Positions 32,545 to 41,564 of a stretch of 58,670 nt of DNA are shown piece after piece (the first letter of the stretch is position 1; every line of letters starts with the position of its first letter). The DNA comes from Mycolicibacterium porcinum (GTDB taxonomy: Bacteria; Actinomycetota; Actinomycetes; Mycobacteriales; Mycobacteriaceae), in assembly GCA_001942045.1 (NCBI GenBank), contig MSTD01000014.1, positions 40,206 to 98,875 of the forward strand. Reading direction: 5' to 3'. The position numbers and the translations under genes were made by a program. The notes beneath the pieces are model-generated. The model was not told the DNA's origin. It did not search any database and was given only the letters and a program-made list of their open reading frames with translations.

Positions 32545-34001
32545 ACCCGCGCCTGCCCGCCGCGCAGGTACACCGTGGTGGTGTGGGTGAAGAATTCGCG
32601 CGCGGCACCGCCCTGCTCTTTCGGTCCGAGTCCGCTCTTCTTGGCGCCTCCGAACGGTACGTGCGGGTCGGCGCCGGCCGACTCGGAGTTCACGTGCAGC
32701 ACACCCACGTCGATCTGCTCGACGGCCTGCAGCGCGCGAGTCAGATCTTGGGTGAAAACCGCTGCCGAGAGCCCGAACTCGCTGTCGTTGGCCATGGCGA
32801 ACGCCGCGTCGGCATCGGCGGCCCGCCGGACGGCGAGCACCGGCCCGAACAGTTCGTCGGTCCACACGTCGGCCGGTGTCCCGTCGAGTGCGACGATGGT
32901 CGGCGCGATGAAATATCCCTCGGCCAGTGGGCCGTCAGCGTAGGGGAGGCCGCCGGTCAACACCGAGGCGCCCTGGGCGGTGGCGGTCTGGATTCCCGTC
33001 GAAATGTACTGGTGTGCAGTGTCATTGATGACCGGACCCATCTGGGTCGCGTCGTCGGTCGGGTCGCCGACAGTCAGCGCTGCGGCGCGCTCGGCCAGCG
33101 CGTCCAGGAACTGATCGGCGATCCCGTCGGTGACGATCAGGCGGGATGTCGCCGTGCACTTCTGGCCCGTCGAGCGGAAGGCGCCGAGCATGACCTGTTC
33201 AAGCGCGAGGTCGATATCGGCGTCGTCGAGGACGATGGCGGCGTTCTTGCCGCCCATCTCGGCCTGCGCCGGGATGCCGCGCGCCGCGGCGGCAGCGGCG
33301 ATGCGGCGGCCGACACCGGTGGAACCGGTGAACGTGACGGCGTCGACGCCGGGATGTTCGACGATGGCGTTGCCGATGTCGGATCCACCGATCAGCAGGT
33401 TGAGCACGCCCGCGGGCAATCCGGCCTCGGTAAGCGCTTGCGCCAGCCGGATCGCCAGCAGCGGAACGGTGCTCGCCGGCTTCCACACCACGCTGTTGCC
33501 GAAGATCAACGCGGGCGCGATCTTCCAGGCCGGGATGGCGATGGGGAAGTTGAACGGGGTGATCACCCCGACCACACCGAGGGGCTTGTGGGTGACCAGG
33601 ATCTGTTCGCCTGCCCGGGGCGAGGAGAAGATCTGGCCCGCCTGCCGATCGCCCTCATTGCCGTAATAGCGCAGGATCTGGGCGGCACGGCGCACCTCGC
33701 CGATGCCTTCGGCTTTCGTCTTTCCCTCTTCGCAGGCCAGTTCCAGGCCCCACGCCTCGGCGTTACGGTCGACGACGTCGGCAGCGCTCACGAGCACCGC
33801 GCCGCGCCGGTGCATCGGGGTGGCGGCCCAGGCCGGCGTGGCCGCGGTGGCGGCATCGACGGCGGCGTCGACATCGGCGGAGCGGGCGTTACTTCCTTGG
33901 GCCACAATCAGACTCGGGCGCGCCGGGTTCACGCTGAGCAACGCGGCGCCGCTGCCGGGCAGCCATCGCCCGTCGATCAGGTGCTCGATGGTGGCAGTCA
34001 T
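32541..34001 (-). CDS. Aldehyde dehydrogenase (semialdehyde dehydrogenase type)
   Basis: 486 aa. The NAD-binding GSTGVGRRIA, the general-base glutamate in AQAEMGGKNAAIV and the nucleophile in FRSTGQKCTATSRL are intact. The GQKCTATSR active site is typical of alpha-ketoglutaric and glutaric semialdehyde dehydrogenases. In an operon with glutaryl-CoA dehydrogenase and a CoA-transferase, oxidation of glutarate semialdehyde to glutarate is the most coherent role. The start codon overlaps the preceding stop (TGATG), so translation is coupled. Confidence 0.88.
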   Translation of the reverse strand: MTATIEHLIDGRWLPGSGAALLSVNPARPSLIVAQGSNARSADVDAAVDAATAATPAWAATPMHRRGAVLVSAADVVDRNAEAWGLELACEEGKTKAEGIGEVRRAAQILRYYGNEGDRQAGQIFSSPRAGEQILVTHKPLGVVGVITPFNFPIAIPAWKIAPALIFGNSVVWKPASTVPLLAIRLAQALTEAGLPAGVLNLLIGGSDIGNAIVEHPGVDAVTFTGSTGVGRRIAAAAAARGIPAQAEMGGKNAAIVLDDADIDLALEQVMLGAFRSTGQKCTATSRLIVTDGIADQFLDALAERAAALTVGDPTDDATQMGPVINDTAHQYISTGIQTATAQGASVLTGGLPYADGPLAEGYFIAPTIVALDGTPADVWTDELFGPVLAVRRAADADAAFAMANDSEFGLSAAVFTQDLTRALQAVEQIDVGVLHVNSESAGADPHVPFGGAKKSGLGPKEQGGAAREFFTHTTTVYLRGGQARV

Positions 34002-35197
34002 CAGCGGAAGGCCGCCTGGCCGGTCAGTGCCTTGCCGATGGACAGGAGGTGCATCTCGGAGGTGCCCTCGTAGGTGAGGACCGATTCGAGGTTGTTGGCG
34101 TGCCGCAGCGGCGAGTATTCGAGTGTGATTCCGCTGCCGCCCAACAAGGTCCGGCATTCCCGCGCGATGGCCAGGGCTTCGCGCACGTTGTTGACCTTGC
34201 CGAGGCTGATCTGCTCGGGCCGGACACCTTCGGCGTCTTTGATGCGGCCCAGGTGGATCGCCAGCAGCATGCCCTTGCCGAGTTCGACGGTCATGTTGGC
34301 CAGCTTCTCCTGGGTGAGCTGGTAGCTCGACAGCGACTTGTCGAACACCTCACGTGAGCCGGCGTAGTCGATCGCGGTCTCGAGGCTGTCGCGGGCCGCG
34401 CCGAGGGAGCCGAACACGATGCCGAACCGGGCTTCGTTGAGGCACGACAGCGGGGCGGACAGCCCTTCGGCCAGCGGCAGCTGGGCCGAGGCGGGCAGCC
34501 GGACGTTGTCGAGGACGAGCTCGGAGGTCACCGAGGCACGCAGCGAGAGCTTGCGGTGAATCTCGTTGGCGGTGAACCCCGGGGTGTCGGTGGGCACCAG
34601 GAAGCCCCGGATCCCGTCGTCGGTCTGGGCCCACACCGTCGCCACGTCGGCGAGGTTGCCGTTGGTGATCCACATCTTGGTGCCGTTAAGTACCCAATCG
34701 CTACCGTCGCGACGGGCGCGGGTGCGCATGCCGGCGGGGTTGGAGCCGAAGTCCGGTTCGGTCAGGCCGAAGCAGCCGATCGCGTCGCCGGCCGCGAGCC
34801 GGGGCAGCCATTCGTCCTTCTGCTCCTCGGATCCGTAGCGGTAGATCGAGAACATCGACAGCGAGCCCTGCACGGAGACGAAGCTGCGGAATCCACTGTC
34901 GCCGGCTTCCAGTTCCATGCACGCCAGGCCGTAGCTGACGGCGTTCGTGCCGGCGCAGCCGTACCCCTGCAGATGCATCCCGAGTACCCCGAGCTTGCCG
35001 AACTCCTTGGCCAACTCCCGAGGTAACGTGGCCGACTCGAACCACTGACCGACGTTGGGCTTGAGCCTGGTGTCGACAAACTTGCGTACGGTGGCGGCGA
35101 TCTCACGCTCGTCGGCGTCGAGCAGTCGGTCGGTATCGAACAGCTCCAGCGGCCGGTAGGTGGACTTCTTGGCAGCCGGTGCGGTGGTGGCGGTCAT
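34001..35197 (-). CDS. gcdH: Glutaryl-CoA dehydrogenase-like acyl-CoA dehydrogenase
   Basis: 398 aa ACAD. CFGLTEPDFGSNPAGM and the WITNGNLADVATVWAQT stretch bind FAD. The catalytic glutamate lies in the late LTYEGTSEMHLLSIGKALTG (residue about 376), and LLGGSGITLEYSPLRHANNLESV is the glutaryl-CoA dehydrogenase version of that region. M. tuberculosis FadE7 is the closest type I recall. It oxidises and decarboxylates glutaryl-CoA to crotonyl-CoA. The first gene of a three-gene operon. TAGCCT ends 6 bases before the ATG, so the operon is probably transcribed without a leader. Confidence 0.85.
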   Translation of the reverse strand: MTATTAPAAKKSTYRPLELFDTDRLLDADEREIAATVRKFVDTRLKPNVGQWFESATLPRELAKEFGKLGVLGMHLQGYGCAGTNAVSYGLACMELEAGDSGFRSFVSVQGSLSMFSIYRYGSEEQKDEWLPRLAAGDAIGCFGLTEPDFGSNPAGMRTRARRDGSDWVLNGTKMWITNGNLADVATVWAQTDDGIRGFLVPTDTPGFTANEIHRKLSLRASVTSELVLDNVRLPASAQLPLAEGLSAPLSCLNEARFGIVFGSLGAARDSLETAIDYAGSREVFDKSLSSYQLTQEKLANMTVELGKGMLLAIHLGRIKDAEGVRPEQISLGKVNNVREALAIARECRTLLGGSGITLEYSPLRHANNLESVLTYEGTSEMHLLSIGKALTGQAAFR

Positions 35198-35203
35198 GAG
35201 ACC

Positions 35204-35209
35204 AGGCTA
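35204..35209 (-). promoter_or_regulatory. Probable -10 (TAGCCT) of the glutarate operon
   Basis: On the minus strand TAGCCT is followed by six bases and then the ATG at 35197, the spacing of a leaderless mycobacterial promoter. No ribosome binding site fits in between. Confidence 0.45.
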
Positions 35210-35405
35210 GATTTGCCGCGCACATCCGCCTATGGCCGGTTCGTACAACTCCCAATCGACTCACTGTCCACTTCGGCGCTTCCAGGCGCCTGGGCGCCCG
35301 AACTGGCCGCCCCTCCCGGTGGCTTATGCTCGGTCCGACGAACGGCGTGGCCCCAGGTGTTCTCGTCGTCGATGACCGGCGAAGACAGGCCAGGGGAAGT
35401 ACAGC

Positions 35406-37469
35406 GTGCAAGCGATTGTTGGCGATCTGGTTCGCGTCCCCGCTGTCCGGCAGCGGGTGCGGGACGACCTGATCGGATTGAGTGGCGTCGCCGCCGTGAT
35501 GGTCGTCGTTTGCCATCTCTGGTTCGGTCGGGCACCCGGCGGTCTGGACGTCCTGCTGGTGCTGTCCGGCTTCTTCGTCGGAGGACGGGTTCTTCGCGAC
35601 ATCGGTACGGCGAGCCCTTCCGCCCTGGCCGCCGAGTTCGGGCGGGTGGTGCGCTGGCTGGTGCCGCCGTTGGTTCTCGTGGTCGCCGTGAGTGCGGTGC
35701 TCACCGTGCTCGTCCAGCCGGAGACCCGGTGGGAGGCGTTCGCCGACCAGACGTTGGCCGGCCTGGGCTTCTATCAGAACTGGGAGCTGCTCGGTTCGGC
35801 GGATGACTATGTGCAGGCCGGGGAGGCGGTGACCCCGCTGCATCACCTGTGGGCCGTCTCGGTGCTGGGTCAGTTCGTGCTGGCGTTCTTCCTGTTCGCC
35901 GGCGCCGTCCTCGCGGTGACGGTGCGGCGGGGTCGGGACGCGCGCCGCACGAGCCTCGTCGTCGGGTCCGGTGTCGCGGCTTCGGCATCGCTGTATTACG
36001 CGATCACGACCCAGTCGGACAATCCGATGCTCGCCTACTACAGCACTGCCGCCCGTGCCTGGGAGCCTTTGGTCGGGGTGCTGGCCGCGGCGCTGGTGGC
36101 CGGCCCGGCCCGGGGAACCCGGTGGCCCGGTTGGCTGCGCGCCGGCGCGGCGGTGATCGGCCTCGTGGCGATCCTGGTGTGCGGGCTGCTCACCGGCCGG
36201 GCCGCGCAGTCCCCGGGTATCTGGACCTTGATTCCGGTGGCGGCGACGGTGCTGGTGATCGTGAGTGCCGCCCGCGGGACTTCGCCGCGGACGAACGAAT
36301 TCCTCCGCAGCGCCCCGCTGGTTGCCATCGGGGCCGCGGCGTATCCGCTGTATCTGTGGCACTGGCCGCTGCTGATCTTCTGGCTGGCGACGATCAACGA
36401 CGATGCGGTCGGCCTGGCCGACGGCATCGCGGTCATGCTGGCCGTAGGGGCGTTGGCGATGCTCACCGCGCGGTGGGCCCAGTTGCCGTGGCGTCGCGGG
36501 CCGGGCCTGCGGGTGGCGTCGGGCGCGGTGGTGGTGCTGGTCGCGGTGGTGCTGGCGGCGACATCGCTGATGTGGCAGGAGCACGTCGCACGGGCCCGTG
36601 CCAGCGGTGCCGAACTCGGCATGCTCTCCATCCGCGACTATCCGGGCGCGCAGGCGCTCATCGAGAATCGACCGGTCGCGAAGCTGCCGATGCGGCCGAG
36701 CGCGTTGGAGGCCGACGACAACATTCCGCCCTCATCGGTCGACCATTGCGTCACCGGATTCACCGGCGCTGAGGTCATCAGCTGCGTATACGGAGACCCC
36801 AAGGGGGCTCACACGATCGCGCTGGCCGGCGGGTCGCATTCGGAGCACTGGCTGACCGCGCTGCACCAGCTCGGGCGCCAGCACGGCTTCAAGGTGACCA
36901 CCTACCTGAAGTTCGGCTGCCCGCTGACCACCAAGCGGCTGCCGATCATCGCGGGATCGTTCGAGCCGTATCCGTCCTGCCGGACCTGGTCGGACAACGC
37001 GCTGGCGCAGATCATCGCCGACCGGCCCGACTATGTGTTCTTCACCTCGACGCGCCCGATCCTCAACAGCCCGGGCGATTATGTGCCCGACTACTATCTG
37101 GGGATCTGGGATGAGCTGTCCGCCAACGGGATTCCGATGCTCGGTATGCGTGACACGCCGTGGATGATCCGGGACGGATGGTTCTTCTCGCCGGTGGACT
37201 GCCTGTCCAGAGGCGGCGACGCGGAATCCTGCGGGTTGCCGAGGGACGAAGCCCTGGCCGAGCGCAATCCCACCCTCGACTATCTGGCCGACTATCCGCT
37301 GATGAAGGTTCTGGACCTCACCGACGCGGTGTGCCGCCCGACGATCTGCCGCGCCGTGGAGGGCAACGTGCTCGTCTACCACGATGCCCACCACCTGTCG
37401 GCGGCCTACGTCCGCACCCTCACCACCGAGTTGGCGCGGCAGATGTCCGACGCGCTCGGGTGGTGGTGA
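35406..37469 (+). CDS. Acyltransferase-3 / SGNH two-domain membrane protein with altered RX10H motif
   Basis: 687 aa. The N-terminal half has about ten membrane segments of the acyltransferase-3 fold (GGLDVLLVLSGFFVGGR; AAYPLYLWHWPLLIFW). The C-terminal 240 residues form a periplasmic SGNH domain, with serine in LAGGSHSEHW and Asp/His in YHDAHHLSAAY. Such proteins O-acylate cell-envelope glycans or glycolipids. The AT3 domain normally starts with R-x10-H, but here the arginine is serine (S26, codon AGT at 35481-35483) and the histidine is H37. An AGT from CGT would need one base change. The start is the GTG at 35406 after AGGGGAAG. Confidence 0.85.
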   Translation: MQAIVGDLVRVPAVRQRVRDDLIGLSGVAAVMVVVCHLWFGRAPGGLDVLLVLSGFFVGGRVLRDIGTASPSALAAEFGRVVRWLVPPLVLVVAVSAVLTVLVQPETRWEAFADQTLAGLGFYQNWELLGSADDYVQAGEAVTPLHHLWAVSVLGQFVLAFFLFAGAVLAVTVRRGRDARRTSLVVGSGVAASASLYYAITTQSDNPMLAYYSTAARAWEPLVGVLAAALVAGPARGTRWPGWLRAGAAVIGLVAILVCGLLTGRAAQSPGIWTLIPVAATVLVIVSAARGTSPRTNEFLRSAPLVAIGAAAYPLYLWHWPLLIFWLATINDDAVGLADGIAVMLAVGALAMLTARWAQLPWRRGPGLRVASGAVVVLVAVVLAATSLMWQEHVARARASGAELGMLSIRDYPGAQALIENRPVAKLPMRPSALEADDNIPPSSVDHCVTGFTGAEVISCVYGDPKGAHTIALAGGSHSEHWLTALHQLGRQHGFKVTTYLKFGCPLTTKRLPIIAGSFEPYPSCRTWSDNALAQIIADRPDYVFFTSTRPILNSPGDYVPDYYLGIWDELSANGIPMLGMRDTPWMIRDGWFFSPVDCLSRGGDAESCGLPRDEALAERNPTLDYLADYPLMKVLDLTDAVCRPTICRAVEGNVLVYHDAHHLSAAYVRTLTTELARQMSDALGWW

Positions 37470-37473
37470 CGCG

Positions 37474-37896
37474 TCACTCGACGACGAAGACCGGAATCTG
37501 TCGGTCGGTCTTGGTCTGGTATTCGGCGTACGGCGGGTAGGCCTCGACGGCCAGCTTCCACCAGTGCTCGCGCTCGTCGCCGGCCAGTTCACGCGCGGTC
37601 AGCGCCACGGTCTTGTCGCCGTCCTGCACCGTCACGGCCGGGTTGGCCTTGACGTTGAAGTACCACGACGGGTGCTCCGGGGCGCCACCCTTGGAGGCCA
37701 CCATCGCGTAGCGGCCGTTCTCCTCGACGCGCATGAGCGGTACATACCGCTTCTTGCCGGACTTGGCGCCCGTCGTCGTGAACAGCACGATCGGGCGGTC
37801 CAGCACCTCGACGCCTTCGGTGGTGCCTTGTTCCAGGATGCGCTGGGTCTGGTCGCGTACCCAGTCGGTCGGGCTCAATTCGGCATGTTCAGTCAC
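37474..37896 (-). CDS. Ddn-like F420-dependent nitroreductase/quinone reductase family protein
   Basis: 140 aa from the GTG at 37896; an in-frame ATG upstream would add 20 unconserved residues. The split-barrel family motifs are present: IVLFTTTGAKSGKKRYVPLMRVEENGRYAMVASKGGAPEHPSWYFN, the deazaflavin-binding signature of the Ddn/Rv3178-type family. These proteins reduce quinones or nitro compounds with F420H2, near the membrane. It converges on the acyltransferase gene with a 4-base gap. Confidence 0.85.
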   Translation of the reverse strand: MTEHAELSPTDWVRDQTQRILEQGTTEGVEVLDRPIVLFTTTGAKSGKKRYVPLMRVEENGRYAMVASKGGAPEHPSWYFNVKANPAVTVQDGDKTVALTARELAGDEREHWWKLAVEAYPPYAEYQTKTDRQIPVFVVE

Positions 37897-37943
37897 GCAC
37901 CCCGCAACACCGGGCGTCGCCCTGCTATTCCGCGGGGCGCGGG

Positions 37944-39131
37944 TCAGGTCGGGCACGGCACCACGGGCTGCGGCCGTGCGCCGGCCCGGTCACCCCGAGC
38001 CAGCGCGGTATCCGCCACGAACAGCCCCAGAGCACCGACAGCCAGTCCGGCGCCGATCCACGGCACCACTGGATAGCCCGCCCCGGCCGTGAGAGCCATT
38101 CCGGCCAGCCACGGCCCGACGGCTATCCCGACGTTGAACGCGGAGGTGGTTCCGGCCGCGGTCAGTGTCGGAGCGGACGCGCCCAGGGCGAAGACCCGCG
38201 AATTCAGCGCCGGGTTCGTGCCGAATCCGGCCAGCCCGAGCAGCACGGTCAGCACGCCGACCGGCAACGCGTGGTGGCTGACGATCCCGATCGCGACCAG
38301 AACCGCGCACAATGCGCTGAATCCGATCAACAGCACCCCGTATGGCCAGCGATCGGCCGCGTAGCCACCCACCGCCATCCCGGTCAGTGCGCCCACGCCG
38401 TAGCCGAGTAGCACCACCGGCACCCACCCGGCCCCTAGGCCGCTGGTGGTGATCAGCATGGCGCCGAGATAGGTGAAGGTGCCCAGCAATGCCGCGGTGC
38501 TGACCGCGGTCATGGCGTAGGACAACCACAGCCGGGGCACGGCCAGCCCGCGCAACTCGTCGGCCATCCGTGGTGCGGTGGCGGGGCGTGCCGTCGGGAC
38601 AGCGGCCAGCACCGCGCCCGCGGCCAGGGTGGACATGGCGGCGACGGCCCAGAACGCGCCGCGCCAGCCCAGATTCTGGCCGATCCAGGTGCCCGCAGGC
38701 AGCCCGATCACCGTGGCGACCGTGAGCCCACCGGCGACGACGCTCATCGCGCGGCCGCGCCGGTCGGGGGAGACCAGTGACATCGCGGTACCCGCGCCGA
38801 CGGCCCAGAAGCCGGCGTAGACGAATGCCGCGACGAATCTGACTGCCAGCAGCACCGGGTAGGAATCGGTGAGCGCACCGGCGACGTGCGCCAGCACGAA
38901 GATCGTCAGGAACGCCAGCAGGGCCCGCCGGCGCGGCCAACGCAGGGTGAACACGGCGAGCACGGGAGCGCCGATCAGCATGCCGAGCGCGAACACCGAT
39001 ACCAGGAGGCCAGCTTGTGGAATCGTCACTCCGAGATCGGCCGACATTTCGGGAAGCAGCCCGGCCAGCATGAGTTCGCTTGTGCCCTGGGCGAATATCG
39101 CAGCGCCGAGGATCCAGATCGCGACCGGCAT
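37944..39131 (-). CDS. MFS efflux transporter, DHA1 (CmlA/Cmx-type)
   Basis: 395 aa with 12 hydrophobic segments. GTSELMLAGLLPEMSADLGVTIPQAGLLVSVFALGMLIGAPVLA matches the chloramphenicol/arabinose exporter type, and the motif C-like region GLTVATVIGLPAGTWIGQNLGWRGAFW is conserved. I start at the ATG at 39131, which overlaps the SDR stop (TGATG) and begins just before TM1. A longer form from 39164 or 39179 is possible but would lie inside the SDR gene. Co-transcribed with the SDR and probably repressed by the TetR protein divergent from it. Confidence 0.85.
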   Translation of the reverse strand: MPVAIWILGAAIFAQGTSELMLAGLLPEMSADLGVTIPQAGLLVSVFALGMLIGAPVLAVFTLRWPRRRALLAFLTIFVLAHVAGALTDSYPVLLAVRFVAAFVYAGFWAVGAGTAMSLVSPDRRGRAMSVVAGGLTVATVIGLPAGTWIGQNLGWRGAFWAVAAMSTLAAGAVLAAVPTARPATAPRMADELRGLAVPRLWLSYAMTAVSTAALLGTFTYLGAMLITTSGLGAGWVPVVLLGYGVGALTGMAVGGYAADRWPYGVLLIGFSALCAVLVAIGIVSHHALPVGVLTVLLGLAGFGTNPALNSRVFALGASAPTLTAAGTTSAFNVGIAVGPWLAGMALTAGAGYPVVPWIGAGLAVGALGLFVADTALARGDRAGARPQPVVPCPT

Positions 39132-39883
39132 CAGAGCATCGACCCACCGCTGGCGTCGATCCATTGCCCGGTCACCCACCGGGAGTCCTCGGAGGCCAGG
39201 AACGCGACGATGTCGGCGACGTCGTCCGGCTGGGCGACTCGGTTGAACGGCGACTGTGCCGCCACCGCTGCCCGGCCCTCAGCAGAGGCCAGTCGGGCCG
39301 CGTTCATGTCGGTGTCGGTGCTCCCCGGTCCCACGGCATTCACCGTGATGCCGCGCGGTGCAACGTGTTTGGCCAGGGTCGCGGTGAACGAGTCGAGGGC
39401 GGCCTTGGACATCGCGTAGGTGAGCAGCTCCGGTACCCGGGAGCCGTGGGTGAAGCGCGTCGAGATGTTGACGATGCGGCCGTTGTCGCGGATGCGGGAT
39501 AGTCCCTGCTGGGTGATGAAGACCGGTGCGCGGGTGTTCACCGCGAAGATCTCGTCGTAAGTCGATTCGTTCAGATCGTCGAAAGCGATACGACCGCCGA
39601 GTATCCCGGCATTGTTCACCAGGATGTCGAGGCCATCGGCGTGGCGGTCGAAGGCTTCCCAGAGTTGTGCTGCGTCGCCGGTGACGCCGAGCGTCGCCGA
39701 CACCGCGAACGCCTCGCCGCCGGCGTCGGCGATCTGCCGCACGGTCTGTTCGGCGGCGTCGGCCCGGCTGCCGTAATGCACGCCGATCCGGGCCCCCTCG
39801 TGGGCCAGGCGAAGGGCGATGGCCCGGCCGATTCCCCGGCTGGCGCCGGTCACCAGGGCGGTCTTGCCGATCAGAGCGGGCAT
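39131..39883 (-). CDS. Short-chain dehydrogenase/reductase
   Basis: 250 aa classical SDR. Cofactor motif TGASRGIG is at residues 13-20, NNAG at about 92, the catalytic serine in VNISTRF and Tyr-Lys in YAMSK, and the C-terminal WVTGQWIDASGG is complete. Divergent from a TetR gene over 77 bases that contain inverted repeats, and translationally coupled to the MFS exporter. A common arrangement is a TetR-controlled detoxification unit. Substrate unknown. Confidence 0.88.
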   Translation of the reverse strand: MPALIGKTALVTGASRGIGRAIALRLAHEGARIGVHYGSRADAAEQTVRQIADAGGEAFAVSATLGVTGDAAQLWEAFDRHADGLDILVNNAGILGGRIAFDDLNESTYDEIFAVNTRAPVFITQQGLSRIRDNGRIVNISTRFTHGSRVPELLTYAMSKAALDSFTATLAKHVAPRGITVNAVGPGSTDTDMNAARLASAEGRAAVAAQSPFNRVAQPDDVADIVAFLASEDSRWVTGQWIDASGGSML

Positions 39884-39921
39884 GTTGCCATCCTTTCTTT
39901 AGCGGTCGATACAAAATTTGA

Positions 39922-39948
39922 CGCTAGCACATTAACTAGCGAGCGCTA
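39922..39948. promoter_or_regulatory. Overlapping inverted repeats, TetR operator candidates
   Basis: CGCTAG (39922-39927) pairs with CTAGCG (39936-39941), and TAGCG-AG-CGCTA (39937-39948) overlaps it. Both lie between the SDR and TetR genes and directly upstream of the TetR -10. Confidence 0.5.
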
Positions 39949-39954
39949 TAGAAT
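39949..39954 (+). promoter_or_regulatory. Probable -10 (TAGAAT) of leaderless tetR
   Basis: TAGAAT ends 6 bases before the GTG at 39961; no ribosome binding site precedes the start. Confidence 0.5.
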
Positions 39955-39960
39955 GACTGG

Positions 39961-40548
39961 GTGACCCCGGTACGTGGACGGCCCCGCTCATTCGACCGTG
40001 ACGCGGCCCTGGACAAGGCGATCCTGCTGTTCTGGGAGCGTGGCTACGAGGCCACGTCCACGCGTGACCTGAGCAGCGCGCTGGGCATCGGAATCCCCAG
40101 CATCTACGCCGCTTTCGGGGACAAGCAGTGCCTGTTCAACGAAGCGGTACAGGTCTACGACGAGCGGTACGGCGGGTTCATCAACGCCGCCTTGCGCGAA
40201 GAGCCCACCGCCCGAGACGCCTTCGGACGCATACTCCGCGAAGCTCCGGCCCGCTATACCCGCCGCGGCCTGCCCAACGGATGTCTCATCGTCAGCGGCG
40301 ACGACGGCACCGTCGATCCGGCGGTGCGGGCAGCCCTGCAACGCATTCGCCGTCAGAAGACCGGTGAGCTCGCCGACAAGGTCAGCGCGGACATCGCCGC
40401 CGGGCAGGTGCCGGCCGACACCGACCCGCAGGCGCTGGCCCAGTACGTCATGTCAACGCTGAGCGGTATCGCCCAAGCTTCCCGTGACCGCGTTCCGCGG
40501 GCCACCCTCGACCGGGTCGCCACGATCGCAGCCCGGGCACTGCCGTGA
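39961..40548 (+). CDS. TetR family transcriptional regulator
   Basis: 195 aa. The N-terminal helix-turn-helix is clear (residues about 10-55: FDRDAALDKAILLFWERGYEATSTRDLSSALGIGIPSIYAAFGDKQCLF). The C-terminal ligand domain is the type often paired with SDRs and exporters. The GTG start has a -10 at leaderless distance. The divergent SDR and MFS genes are its probable targets, through the repeats at 39922-39948. Confidence 0.88.
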   Translation: MTPVRGRPRSFDRDAALDKAILLFWERGYEATSTRDLSSALGIGIPSIYAAFGDKQCLFNEAVQVYDERYGGFINAALREEPTARDAFGRILREAPARYTRRGLPNGCLIVSGDDGTVDPAVRAALQRIRRQKTGELADKVSADIAAGQVPADTDPQALAQYVMSTLSGIAQASRDRVPRATLDRVATIAARALP

Positions 40549-40554
40549 GTCCGG

Positions 40555-41529
40555 CTACCTGAGCTTCAGCACCACTTTGCCCTTGGCGCTGCGGTTTTCC
40601 AGTGACGCGATGGCCTGCGCGGCCTGCTCGAGCGGGTACACCTCGGGCTGGGGTGCGGGCACCGCGCCGGAGGCCAGCAGTGGCTGAAGTTCGGCCCACT
40701 GCTCCTGCAGGTAGCCCGGGTGGGAGAACGTCCAGGCGCCCCAACCCGCGCCGATCACGTCGACGTTGTTGAGCAGCAGGCGATTCACCTTGACCGTCGG
40801 GATCTCACCCCCGGTGAAACCGACGACCAGCAACCGCCCGCCGACGGCCAGCGACCGCAGGGAGTCGGTGAACCGGTCGCCGCCGACCGGGTCGAGGACG
40901 ACATCCACTCCGCGGCCGCCGGTGAGTTCCTTGACCGCGTCACGGAACCCGTCGGCCAGCACCACATCCGATGCACCTGCGGCCCTGGCGATCTCGGCCT
41001 TCTCCTCGGTGGACACCACTGCGATGGTGCGCTCTGCGCCCAGTGCCGGCGCCAGCCGCAGCGCCGAGGTGCCGATGCCGCCGGCCGCGCCGTGCACCAG
41101 CACCGTCTCGCCCTTGGCGAGCCTGCCGCGGGTGCGCAACGCGAACTGCACCGTCAGGTCGTTGAACAGGATGCCGGCGCCGGCCTCGAATGACACCGAG
41201 TCGGGCAGCGCGAACACCCGCTCAGCGGGCAGCGCCACCACTTCTGCCATGCCGCCGGACAGCATGGTCAGGCCGAGCACGCGGTCACCGGCGGAAACCT
41301 GGGCGCCGGCAGGTGCGCTGCGCACCACGCCCGCGATCTCGGCTCCCGGGGTGAACGGCAGGTCCGGCTTGTACTGGTAGAGCCCGCGGGTGAGCAGGGC
41401 GTCGGGGAAGGCGACCCCGGCGGCGTGGACGTCGATCACCACGGCGTCGTCGTCGCCGGTGGGTTCCTCGACCTCGGCCACCCGCACCGCGTCGGGACCG
41501 TCGAGGGCGGTGATCTGTGCTGCACGCAT
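40555..41529 (-). CDS. NADPH:quinone oxidoreductase-like MDR protein (zinc-free)
   Basis: 324 aa of the quinone oxidoreductase branch: no zinc-binding cysteines, the GVAFPDALLTRGLYQYKPDLPFTPGAEIAGVV substrate domain, and the nucleotide motif VHGAAGGIGTSALRLA near residue 145. The usual role is NADPH-dependent reduction of quinones or enones. The ATG at 41529 follows AGAAGGAG. It converges on the TetR gene with a 6-base gap and is divergent from the zinc dehydrogenase over 68 bases that contain TGACAGGTGTCA. Confidence 0.88.
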   Translation of the reverse strand: MRAAQITALDGPDAVRVAEVEEPTGDDDAVVIDVHAAGVAFPDALLTRGLYQYKPDLPFTPGAEIAGVVRSAPAGAQVSAGDRVLGLTMLSGGMAEVVALPAERVFALPDSVSFEAGAGILFNDLTVQFALRTRGRLAKGETVLVHGAAGGIGTSALRLAPALGAERTIAVVSTEEKAEIARAAGASDVVLADGFRDAVKELTGGRGVDVVLDPVGGDRFTDSLRSLAVGGRLLVVGFTGGEIPTVKVNRLLLNNVDVIGAGWGAWTFSHPGYLQEQWAELQPLLASGAVPAPQPEVYPLEQAAQAIASLENRSAKGKVVLKLR

Positions 41530-41564
41530 CGGTGTCTCCTTCTGGTGGGGTCGCCAGCCAATTG

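Noticed and set aside
35282..35293. Palindrome CCAGGCGCCTGG upstream of the acyltransferase gene
   Set aside because: A short GC-only palindrome is expected by chance in this DNA and is not linked to a regulator or repeated elsewhere nearby.
35103..36584. A 493-codon minus-strand frame opposite the acyltransferase gene
   Set aside because: Low-complexity Arg/His/Gln-rich translation with no domain, no start signals and full overlap with a clear gene.
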